The translations under genes were made by a program, and so were the position numbers. A DNA stretch of 64,000 bases, taken from assembly GCA_027919835.1 (NCBI GenBank), contig JANVFP010000035.1:1-64000 (forward strand), in the 5' to 3' direction. Position 1 is the first letter of the stretch. The number at the start of each line of letters is the position of its first letter. The DNA comes from Lentinula raphanica (lineage: Eukaryota > Basidiomycota > Agaricomycetes > Agaricales > Omphalotaceae). The notes under the pieces are model-generated. The model saw nothing but the letters and a program-made list of their open reading frames with translations, made no database searches and was not told the origin of the DNA. This document shows, one piece after another, positions 1 to 9,171 of this stretch.

Positions 1-1189
1 ACTTTCAAGGATGAAACTGGTGAAATTAGAGCCGCCGCGTTCAATACTCTCGCCGAAAACCTTTTCCCCAAACTGGAGGAAGGAAAGGTCTACTACGTCT
101 CGAAAGGAAAGGTCAACCTCGCGAACAAGAAATTCTCCAATGTCCACAATGACTTCGAGATCACTCTAGAGAAAAAATCTGAGATCACAGAGGTATGATT
201 TGCCCATGTCACTTCGACAATTCCTCTGTCTGAGCATATCTATTCCAGTGTTTGGAGACATTAAATCTTCCTATCATGGAGTATAGCTTCGTAGCTTTGC
301 GGGAGTTGCATGGTTCGCCCAAGAGCTCTATTTGCAGTATGTACATCTAATCGTATAAGTATCTACTGACCTCATTGCCTAGCAGATGTGATTGGCATCC
401 TGAAGGAATATGGCGATGTTTCTGTAATCGCTTCTCCGAAAGCCACCGATCGCCTGGTCAGCATTCATGACAATTCGAATGCTTGTGCAAATATCTAATC
501 GTAACCTTTTCTTTGCAAATGCAGAAGAGAGATCTGACACTGGTCGACAAATCAGGGTTCTCAGCGAGGGTGACTCTCTGGGGCGACCAAGCCAAGACCT
601 TCAACCCTGGTAGACAAAACGAGAACATTGCTTATCCTGCCTGCGAGACTTGTAACAAGAAGGTCGTTGAGGAAGGGGACTCGTGGAGATGCGATAAGTG
701 CGACAAAATACTGAGTCACCCTACTTACAGGTATACCAATGTCTGTTCTATTCTCGTCCAGTGTTGGACTCCTTTTCACAGATAAGTATATCATGTCGTT
801 CGCTGTTTCCGATCACACAGGCCAAGCCTGGTTCCATGGGTTCAATGACGTCGGTAATACGCTCTTTGGGAAATCCGCAAACGAAATGACGGAGATCAAG
901 GTAGGTTGAGGTGCAAATACGCTCTATTCATGCAACTGATTGAATTTAAGTAACCAGGACAGTGATGATGTACAATACAACACCATATTGACGAAGGCTT
1001 GCTGCAAGTCGTACAACTTTTTGCTTCGCGCGAAACGCGAGTTCTATATTATAATGTTCGTCCGACGTCTATGACTTATCTCTTCGTCTGACTCCTGATG
1101 TCTATCGATCGTAGGAACACAACCGTATCAGGTATGGAGTCGTTTGCATCTTGCCGTTGAACTACAAGGAAGAAAACGAAGCCTGCTGA
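1..1189 (+). pseudogene. Replication protein A large subunit (RPA1/RFA1), damaged 3' part
   Basis: RPA1 is the large subunit of the single-stranded DNA binding heterotrimer used in replication and repair. The gene enters from the left edge. The first exon (1-192) reads as the end of OB-fold DBD-A, and the next exons give the start of DBD-B (VIGILKEYGDV, then DLTLVDKSGFSARVTLWGDQ). The four-cysteine zinc ribbon (CETC...CDKC, about 648-705) and the C-terminal fold ending RYGVVCILPLNYKEE follow, with TGA at 1187-1189. Short introns separate the blocks (193 to about 245, about 335-384, about 457-522, about 732-780, 901-958). Two things are odd. The protein passes from DBD-B (WGDQAKTFN) to the zinc ribbon in a few residues, where the family normally has well over 100 residues. 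The splice near 731-782 also does not give an open frame around the next conserved block (YIMSFAVSDHTGQAWF). I read this as a decayed or partial copy, although the family identity is secure. Confidence 0.75.
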
Positions 1190-2979
1190 ACTTGATGGGC
1201 ACCCCTTGGGGTCAGCAGCAATTGAAAACGCAGTCGAACGACATGATGGTGCACTAGATGCAGAACGGATCTTGTACGATAGTACCTGCTCATAGTTTAT
1301 AGTGCTCTTCCTTCTATCTTGTACTCGATACGTTCAGCAAACTTGTTTGAACTATAGTCTATAATCCTAGCCTATCGGAGGATAAGCTGAATAGAGGCGT
1401 GAGAGTTTGGTTGAGCGCTTAACTCTTTGCTTCCAAACTCTCATCACCTCTGCATACATCGAGCTCAAATTCTCAGCGCCCACCTCTCTCCCTGGTCCAA
1501 AATCTTTCGTCGAACTTAGTCTCTTACAGGCACAGGTGAAGACCAGTGCTCTGGACTGACTCTGCGCACTTAGGGCTTACAGCTTGATTAATATAGTTAG
1601 CCCACCCGCGCGGGGCCAACCCAGCCAAACACAACCTGCGCCGCAATACGATTCCACTAGGGTAGCCTCGTCCCTCGCTTATCCGGTGTATAGGATCACT
1701 CTACCTCGACAAGAATGGAAACTTTTTGGTCGTCTTAGTCGGATGGGCGGTCAAGATTCCTAGGGGTCTCGAACCCCCTTGCCCAAATGTTTCATGGTCG
1801 CCTTGCTTTTTGTCGAATTTAAAAATGCTCAAACTACCTCTTCCATCTTGTGCTTGTACTTAGCAGTGGCGCCCGATACTTCTGGATTTGCCAGGGAACA
1901 TGACTCAAACGGATGATTTATCCTTACAGACGGTGAGTTCACCTACCAGTGTACGTGTCCTATGTCTGATGCTCAACGATTTCAGTTTATGAGTCGCAAA
2001 ATATAACTGCCTATACTCACAACGTCGGCCTCATAATAACACCTGATACCATCATCGCCTCTGTCGAAAAATTTAAGGAGCCAACTTCCAGGTAGTGAAT
2101 CGTGCGCTTTTATCGTGACACGACCTGCACGCGACACACCGATCTAGTATTCGTGATTCAGCCGTCGTTTTTACACTGCACGTCACCCTTACTCTTCATC
2201 CTTCTCAGTGACCAGGACCAGGACCGCTCAGAACCACGATATCATTGGTTCTTGACTCCTCCATCTAACTAGTACACGGGCCACAGACATTCATATACTC
2301 AATGTAAAGGCGAGAATTCTTGCATGTTGACAATACTATCATCATATCTGAATAGACTTTACTTTTCTTCCCACTCTCTCGTTTCGCAAGAGACCGGGCG
2401 AGCAGCTTGATAGTGTCATAGATCAATTCTTGGAGAGGGAAGAATGAGGTGCTCTCAAGCTGGCCGAGCGTATGTGTCAAACACTGTCTCCATCACTTTC
2501 TCGTCTTCCTCTAGATATTCTGCGAGTTCGAAGAAAGGCGAACAGCTTTAGATACCGTTCAAGGTTGCTAGAAGGTACGTGTTCGAGTTTATGCCGTTAT
2601 CTTGGTTCTTCAGCTCTGTTATCACCTTTCCGCAATTGCCTCCCCCAGATCTGCTGGGACAAATACTGGTAGACCTCGTTCAACTGCTCAACCGTCTCCT
2701 CTATATAACTTGTCCATTCCGACACCTTCCGCCCATTATGCACAGCTGGCGAATGATCCATGGTCAAGGTACTATATCAAATCAATTTCCTGAGCTTCGT
2801 TTTCTGAAATTTTGTTGGTCTTCGCCCTCCCGTAGTAAAAGACAGGATATTTCCTATCTGGCTGTTCTTTTTTGTGACTCGTAGCACAGAAGAAGATATT
2901 CAGCGGAACGAAATTAATTCAAGCAATGGAGAGAGAACTGGTCGAAGTATAAAGTTGGCTCACAACCATTTAGTACATT
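1190..2979. other. Intergenic stretch, no supported gene
   Basis: I find no recognisable gene here. Short open stretches around 1900-2100, 2265-2480 and 2470-2900 lack family motifs, and none can be joined by clean splice sites into a longer frame. A T-arm-like sequence near 1755-1775 has no matching acceptor stem. Confidence 0.4.
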
Positions 2980-3078
2980 GCCCGTTTAGCTTAATGGTAA
3001 AGCGCTAGATAGATATCTGTATGATGAGATAATATGTGCAATATCTGGCTGATGTGAGTTCGATTCTCGCAATGGGCA
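2980..3078 (+). tRNA. tRNA-like gene with probable intron (anticodon uncertain)
   Basis: The sequence folds as a cloverleaf. It has a 7-bp acceptor stem (GCCCGTT with AATGGGC, one G-U), a D arm (GCTT/AAGC with a TGG-containing loop), a 5-bp T stem around TTCGATT (GTGAG/CTCGC), a 5-nt variable loop and discriminator A. The anticodon stem (CTAGA with TCTGG) encloses about 34 nt, so an intron must lie in the anticodon loop. Placing it after position 37 gives anticodon GAT (Ile), but then position 33 is A instead of the usual T. It may therefore be a decayed tRNA or tRNA-derived sequence. Confidence 0.5.
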
Positions 3079-3097
3079 TATTTAATTGTATGAGAGT

Positions 3098-3155
3098 CTT
3101 GAAGTCTCTTGTTCAATTAATTTTGCCCATTGTCGCACAAGAGACTTTTTCTTTT
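3098..3155. repeat. 11-bp inverted repeat followed by a T run, plus inverted copy of the tRNA 3' end
   Basis: AAGTCTCTTGT and ACAAGAGACTT form a perfect 11-bp inverted repeat, followed by TTTTT. The loop holds GCCCATTGTCG, nearly the reverse complement of the 3' end of the tRNA-like sequence just upstream. The arrangement could be a pol III-type terminator region or part of a tRNA-derived element. Confidence 0.5.
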
Positions 3156-3179
3156 ACTACATAAACTTCAGATCACCTC

Positions 3180-3620
3180 AGTAGTCTATGTGATCATTGT
3201 GATGGCATGAGGGGTATTTATACTTGCTCCAGCCTCTGAGTTGATTACCATGTAGGTCATCGGAACTCTTTGTGGAGTCTCTCTGAAATATATAGAGAGA
3301 TTCTGAGGTCTCCCATGATATCTTTGAGTTCTTTTCAAAGTCCTGGAGGGATACCAGGATTTGGCCCTTTCCCTAGGCATCCAAGGATGCCTAGGATACC
3401 GGAGGTCCCTGAGGAGCTCTGGGGAGCCCAGGTTCTGTGGGGGAGCCTCAGGGACCAGGAGCTTTATATAGTTTTCCAGATGAAGCTCTGCATCCATAAG
3501 CATCCATATAACTAGTTCTTGCTCTATATAATAGCATTCTGAATATTTATGAAGCTGCATTTGAGCCTTTTGAGTCAAAGTAGGCCCAACATTGCACAAA
3601 ACTGTAACCAACTATGTCAC
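3180..3620. repeat. Hairpin-rich MITE-like sequence
   Basis: This stretch holds two perfect 11-bp inverted repeats: CCTAGGCATCC/GGATGCCTAGG at 3372-3395 and GGTCCCTGAGG/CCTCAGGGACC at 3404-3456. Its wording (tttgag, cctagg, gcctcagg) is similar to the elements at 13.0-14.1, 21.8 and 62.9 kb. A 141-codon open frame runs through it on the minus strand but has no recognisable domain and is probably not a gene. Confidence 0.4.
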
Positions 3621-3845
3621 AGTAAGTACTAAGGTCAGAACAAGGTGTGCATAGCTATCCTGTTGAAGGAGCAGTGATCAGTATAGCTACTACTATGTTC
3701 TAGCACCTCTTGAGGCTGATCTAGGAGTATTGTATGTGTAGATGCTCGCAGACTGGTGTATTCTATATTTCTTGTGCTAGTGCCGAAGCTGCCGAGGTGG
3801 CTTTACGCGGCATTTCATTGACAAATGATGGATGCCATCAGGTCA

Positions 3846-3925
3846 CATGCCTCGCTTACTGTATATAGTAATTTGAATAAATCTCCATGCCTCGCTTACT
3901 GTATATAGTAATTTGAATAAATCTC
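3846..3925. repeat. 40-bp perfect tandem duplication
   Basis: A 40-bp unit beginning CATGCCTCGC occurs twice head to tail (3846-3885 and 3886-3925) next to the truncated end of the Gypsy element. Confidence 0.9.
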
Positions 3926-3965
3926 GAGCGAAAAAATCCGCGCGAGATTTTCTCTAGGACTAAGC

Positions 3966-4793
3966 CTAATGCAATGTAAAGGTTTCGCAGCCTTCTTGCA
4001 CTAACTTATTAAATGCCACTGCATTAACAAGTCCAATCTTTGCTCCACCAGTGGTTTCGCTCCAGCGCTTCTTCCGTTTCTTCTGCATTTTTATGGAATC
4101 AATAGGAGTTGATTCAGCAGTGTCAGAGGCAGGCTCCAGTTTCTTTTCCAATGGTATAGGGTTGGGAACTGTCATAGTAGGACTACATTGCTGTGTAGTT
4201 TCCACATTATTTTGTCTGCCCTGCTTTTCTGCAAAATATTGCTCGAGTTCACTGATGTGCAGTAAGAGAGGATCATCTGGGCCAAGAGAAAAGACATTGT
4301 CAATCTTTTCTTCTTCGACATCAATAACTTCTATTGCATGAGGCCTAATGGTTTTGGAATGTTGGGTTACTGCTGCTGAAAGTTGAATCCCATACTGGAA
4401 AGAGACCTTCAAATTTTTCCAATCAATGATAGGATTGAATTTCCGTAACCAAGGCATTCCCAGAACAATAGGTGCAGAGGGATGTAACTTGGTGATTAGA
4501 AATTCCACCAAATGAGTAGTTCCATCCTCAAAGGTAACATTCTTGACCAATTTATGAGTGATGCTCCCAGCAGATGTGAGTTCACCATCAAACAATCGTA
4601 AGGGTATAGGTCATGTAAGTTCTTGTTGTTCGTTTTCAAATTTTCTAGCCAGTTCTTCATCCACAAAATCCCGGGATGCTCCGGAATCAATCAATCCTTT
4701 TACAACCTCTTCTTCCATCTTCAAACCCAATATGAGTGCATCTCCAGATCGTGAATATATTAGGGGCGATTCATCCATTGTATTTGCACACAA
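3966..4793 (-). pseudogene. Retroviral-type aspartic protease (retropepsin fold) of the Gypsy element
   Basis: The enzyme would cleave the element's polyprotein. The active-site loop reads GLIDSGASRDFVDEELA (DSG catalytic triad, with A after G as in many fungal Gypsy proteases), and the second conserved block is PIVLGMPWLRKFNPIIDW. An in-frame TGA at 4611-4613 separates the two blocks, so the protein cannot be made from this copy. The tail after the second block is a linker rich in Glu and Lys ending at 3966. In related elements reverse transcriptase follows here, and it is missing. Confidence 0.75.
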
Positions 4794-4846
4794 TTGGATA
4801 TAATTATTCTGGAGACCCTGAACTGCCCTGAGTTGTTCAGAATCCT

Positions 4847-7800
4847 CTACTCGTTTCCTGGAAAGGGATTTTCATCACTTTCCAAGTTCCACATTTCGAG
4901 TATAGGATCATCCACATGGACAGGTTCATCAAATCCTTCAATCTCCACATAGGGACCATCGTCACTGTCATATTCTTCTAGAAATGCACCTCTAGCTGTT
5001 ACATTTTGAGGACCATCACGACGAAAGTGATCACGATATCTGTGATCCTTAGCACCACATATGCCACAGAGTCCTTCTTTCATCCATCGATTCCATTCTT
5101 CTCGAGCAACCCGAGGATAGGATCTTTCCTGATCATTGGAGCTAGGTTTATTCGAGGAATCCTCCATGACAGCTGCCTCTAAAGTGACTTCTGGAATTTC
5201 ATCGGTAGTGGCTTGGCGAGCATTAGGAGTTCGCATATTATTCTTGAACTTCTGGTTATTAGTGGAGGCTTCAGGAGTTTCATTTACATTGCTGGTGGAA
5301 GATGGCTCTGGATTTCGGTTCCATGTGCTTTTTAATTTGAATATATCCCAAGCCAACTTGGTTGAAAGCTTGCCTTGCTCCATCAAGGACCATAAGTTTA
5401 TCCACCACTCCTGAAAGTGTATCAGGTATTTCTCCATGATCAACCAAACGGTTCCGGAGATGGTTCTGAATTTGTTTCAGTAATCTCCACCGAAGTGCCC
5501 GATCATCATATTCTGTCATGAGGGCAATATCTTCAAATCGGACCCAGAAATCACCGAAGGATTCATTCCATGCGTGGACACACTCATCCAATTTGGATTG
5601 AGCTTGGATAGTCTCGTAGTGTAATCCAAACATTTGTCTGAATAGGACTGCAAATTTTTCCCAGTGGATAAGAGGAGTGACAACATGACCAGATCGCTGT
5701 CTTCTCATGAGGTTCTGGTAGTATCTCTTTGCAGGTCCTTTCATATAGGATGCCGCAAATGTAATTTTTGAGATGTCATTAGAGTAGATTCGGGGTTTGG
5801 CAGCAAAGAAATTTTCACAGTTTTCCTTGAACTCTTGCCATTCATTTCGATCTTCTCCAGTGAACGGACTGGGTTTGTTGATATCCAGTTTGGATTCCCG
5901 ATTCAATTCATCTCTTTCAATCTCCTTTAGTCTCCTTTCAAACTCCTGGTCCTGACGATCATCTATTGATGACCTTCGATCACAGGAACAAATGCCAAAG
6001 GCATCTCTACCATCCCTACCATCCCTACCATCTCGACCAAACCTATTTTGTGGACAATAACATGGTCCTCCCTGGTTACGTCTGTTATTGTTATAATCAG
6101 ACCGACCAGAATTGGATGGGTTGGGACTATTTCTGTGAAAGGATGGCTGTTTTCCCTGATCATCATCATCACTTTCTATCTCCAGCATCAGGGGGGTCAT
6201 TTCCACTGCCACCACCGCCACTTGTCATAGCAACAGGAATGCTAGTTGCTTTTGGTGGACTACCTGCAGCAGAATTGGACTCGAATCCTGCCAATGACAC
6301 TGATATTGGACTAGTAGGAGGCTGACGAGCAGATGCATTAGGTGTAAAGAATTTTTCGAAACTGCCTGATTGGGATTTAAACGCAGATGGCTGAGTTCCC
6401 ATATCTTTATGACGCTCATTTTCAATAAAGCTGTCAATGATGCCTTGCTGAACTTCTAGGTCTATTTCCTCCAAGTCCACAGTCTTTGAGTGATGGGGAA
6501 TCCTATCATCAAAGGAAACCTCTGGTTCCGCTCTTTGCTTTCCTTTGTTAGGAATGTGTGGATAAGAGGAGGTCCCAACACCTGGGCGATTATCACGTTG
6601 GTAGGGGTTGGTATACCCAGTATCATAATCAGCAGCACGGGATGTTTGATGTGGTGGAGTGTCACACACAAAAGATGTCGAAATAGGTTTCCTTGGAGAC
6701 AATTGTGGTTTAGGAGATTCCAAGATGTCCTTGTTAATAGGGATGTCATCTGGAAGAGATTCTTCTGGCTTTCCTTGTTCAGGTTTTGGGGAAGCTTTTT
6801 CTTGCTCCTCCACATCTTCTGATGGATGCCATTCAATTGCTCTCCTACGACGGCGACTCGAATTTCGATTACTGGAACTGGGAGTTGCATTACTGCGGAC
6901 TTCACTGTTCACACTTTCAATAGTTGGTCCCTCTGGAATGGTTTCCATAGTTACTGGAGGTTGTCGACCCCTAGTTCCCTGTGAAATGGATGTAGCTCGG
7001 CTCCAATGACCAGCTGAAGTATGTGACATGACTGTGGGAGTACGATGCTCATATCGCCTCATAGCAACCAATTGTTTTTCCACATCAGCCTGACTTCTTC
7101 CTGGATAAGGTGGTACTGGATCCCAGTCTTCTTCCATTTCGATAGAAGTAAAAAAGTCATCGTCCTCATTGGATTGGCTGTACCAACCACTGCTTCCATA
7201 TACTCGACGACGAGGAATATTGCTTGGTCGGGGAATTTCAGATTCATCTGAGACTGTCCGACATTGTGGATATTGGTATCCAGGATTCCACGGAGTCCCT
7301 CTACGAATTCAGCTTCTTGGTTCTCCACGAATAGGTAATGAATCATATTCATCAACAATGTCATCTTCCCAATGATGGATTTCATGATGATGCCGAGATG
7401 AAGAGTCAGATGTGGGGGCATGAGTAGTGGAATGAGATGAATAGAATGATGAAATTTCAGGATTATTGATCAAATTCTCTACTCCTATTTGGTGGGAGCG
7501 TTCCTCCAATTCCACCAATTCGTGAACATTATTGCCATGCTGCAGGTTACGCATAAGTTCAGGGGTGACTTCATCATCAGTCAACCGTACAATCCGTTGC
7601 AGTAACTGCAGAATTCCAACATTAGTTCGACCTTCGGTATGGAAACCAAGAGCATTTGAAAGATTACGAGCAGGGCCCACCAGGTTCAACAATTTGTTTT
7701 GAGAAGGACTGTTGTCAACCTGTTGATGAGCAGCAAGACGTCGGATAGGAGTGTCTGGTGCTACCCGTGGACTGGTATGATGTGCTGGTGGAGATTCGCT

Positions 7801-8519
7801 CATGACTTCTCTATACCCTTCCGAGTATGTACAGAATGTTGGAGACCGACGAGTATTGGTATCATGAATGGCTGGTGTAGATTCTGCCAGTGGACGACCC
7901 AATAGTGGTCTATGTGTTCGTCGATCTGGGGGTTCATCCCTGGAAACATCCATGATATCATTGGTAGGATGATCCATGGAATCAAGGTATTCATGAAACA
8001 CTTCCGGTGTAGGAGGTGTGTGATACCATGGACGACTATTGCTAACTGACTGTCGATTGGGAGGAGAGACACGACGTTCAGTTGCCACAAGGTCTGCAAG
8101 GAGTTCTTGGCCTCGAGTAGGTGCAGCAGAACTTCTCTGTACAGAAGGAAGTTCATCTGCTAGCTCCAACTCGTTAGCCAGATTGGACTGCCCTGGTGCA
8201 GCTCGAACTGGAATTCCAGCAGACTCTGGAGTGTAATACTGATGCCTGAATGACCGCTCCGGTTCCTGAGAGGCAGCAGTACGTTGGACCTCAGTTCGAA
8301 CATGAACTGGTGAAAGAGAACAAGGACGTGGAGCTTGACCAAGACGACGAGTTCTGGAAAGTGTAAGGGAGTAACGTCCTCTGCATTATCGCTGAAGTGT
8401 GCAGGAGTACCCCGTACAATGTTTCTTGATGTAGGTGTAAGGATGTGGAAGGAGTAAGGAGTATAGCGAATATCCTCCTCGACCTCCACTTCCTCGAAGG
8501 TAAAAGTTCTAGTAGCCAT
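4847..8519 (-). pseudogene. Gag polyprotein of the Gypsy element, frameshifted
   Basis: Gag forms the virus-like particle and packages element RNA. I place the start at the ATG at 8519 (MATRTFTFEEVEVEE). The first two thirds are low-complexity and disordered, rich in Ser, Pro, Arg and His. The folded Gag core lies at about 5440-5840 (WQEFKENCENFF, then ASYMKGPAKRYYQNL and FWVRFEDIALMTEYDD). A zinc knuckle at about 5030-5080 reads CGICGAKDHRYRDH, with His at the last metal position instead of the usual Cys. The reading frame changes near 8360, 7310-7420, 7060-7140, 6170-6220 and 5280-5440, so several indels have accumulated. The assignment rests on the Gag core, the knuckle and the adjacent protease. 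Confidence 0.7.
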
Positions 8520-8599
8520 GACTGATGACAACAGGAGACTAGTTATTATGTAAGGAGTTGGTTAACAACGCCGATCACGGACCCAAAGCTGGTTCACCA

Positions 8600-9171
8600 G
8601 GAAGTAGATTATCCTGGGGTTATCACCAATAACGGCTTCTAGAAAAACACACGGACCTTTGCTGGAATGTTACTTCAGCAAAGTATAAAAGGGTGTGGCT
8701 ACGTTGTCTGGAATATTACATCAGACAATGAACAAAGAGCGATTGCAAAGCTGGGTTGGACGTCAGTCGATGGATCGAGTATAAAGGCTTGCTGGAATGG
8801 TTGTCAGACAAGAAAAACACAAAGTGCAGTCAAAAGATGCTGAATCAACAGTGGGTAGGTGGGGGTACAAGAATAACTAGTCTAGAGTACAAAAAAGTTT
8901 CTGGGGTGTCTTATATACTGGTCTGCTATAGTCATTATGAGTCATTCATGAGTCAATCTATTCAATAGGAGTCACTTTGTCCAATAGGAATCACTACGAA
9001 TCATTTCGAGTCATGATTAGTCATCCTGAGTCACACATGAGTCATGGATTTGACTCATGTTGCTATGAATTGGTTGTGACTCATTATGCTTCATGTTGCA
9101 TGAATCAAGGGGGTTTCCTAGTAATTCTCCAAAAGGAAGTAATCCAAGTCCAGGGTTTTGGGTTCCTGACA
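8600..9171 (-). repeat. LTR of the Gypsy element (inner edge uncertain)
   Basis: Read on the minus strand it begins TGTCAGGAACCC at 9171. A cluster of TGAGTCA/TGACTCA sites (8938-9083) lies just upstream of a TATATAA box (8911-8918), which is the expected order of enhancer and core promoter in a U3 region. The inner edge is placed roughly, because only one LTR is visible to compare. Confidence 0.5.
8911..9083 (-). promoter_or_regulatory. LTR promoter: six bZIP-type (AP-1/Gcn4-like) sites and TATA box
   Basis: Exact TGAGTCA or TGACTCA heptamers start at 8938, 8949, 9027, 9038, 9051 and 9077. Two pairs are spaced 11 bp apart, about one helical turn. The TATA box (minus strand TATATAA, 8911-8918) is about 20 bp downstream of the nearest site. 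In fungi such sites bind Gcn4/AP-1-class bZIP factors, so starvation- or stress-responsive transcription is inferred. Confidence 0.6.

Larger units (their letters stand above)
3960..9171 (-). mobile_element. Truncated Ty3/Gypsy-type LTR retrotransposon (Gag and protease only)
   Basis: On the minus strand the order is LTR (about 8600-9171), a long disordered Gag N-terminus, a Gag core, a zinc knuckle and a retropepsin-like protease. Reverse transcriptase, RNase H and integrase are absent: the coding homology stops just after the protease C-terminus near 3966, where unrelated sequence begins. The outer edge of the LTR (minus strand TGTCAGGAACCC) abuts coding sequence of NLR-1 at 9171/9172, so the element inserted into that gene. 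The left boundary is a deletion or chimeric junction and I could not find a second LTR. Confidence 0.75.

Noticed and set aside
1750..1790. Possible second tRNA on the minus strand (GGGGGTTCGAGACCCC T arm)
   Set aside because: The required 5' acceptor strand (GATTCCT) is not present within a plausible distance, and no D arm is seen.
3121..3140. Retrotransposon primer-binding site complementary to the tRNA-like 3' end
   Set aside because: GCCCATTG lacks the preceding TGG that would pair with the tRNA CCA tail and is not next to an LTR edge.
3186..3611. 141-codon minus-strand open frame
   Set aside because: It runs through hairpin-rich MITE-like sequence, has no known domain and no supporting splice or promoter signals.
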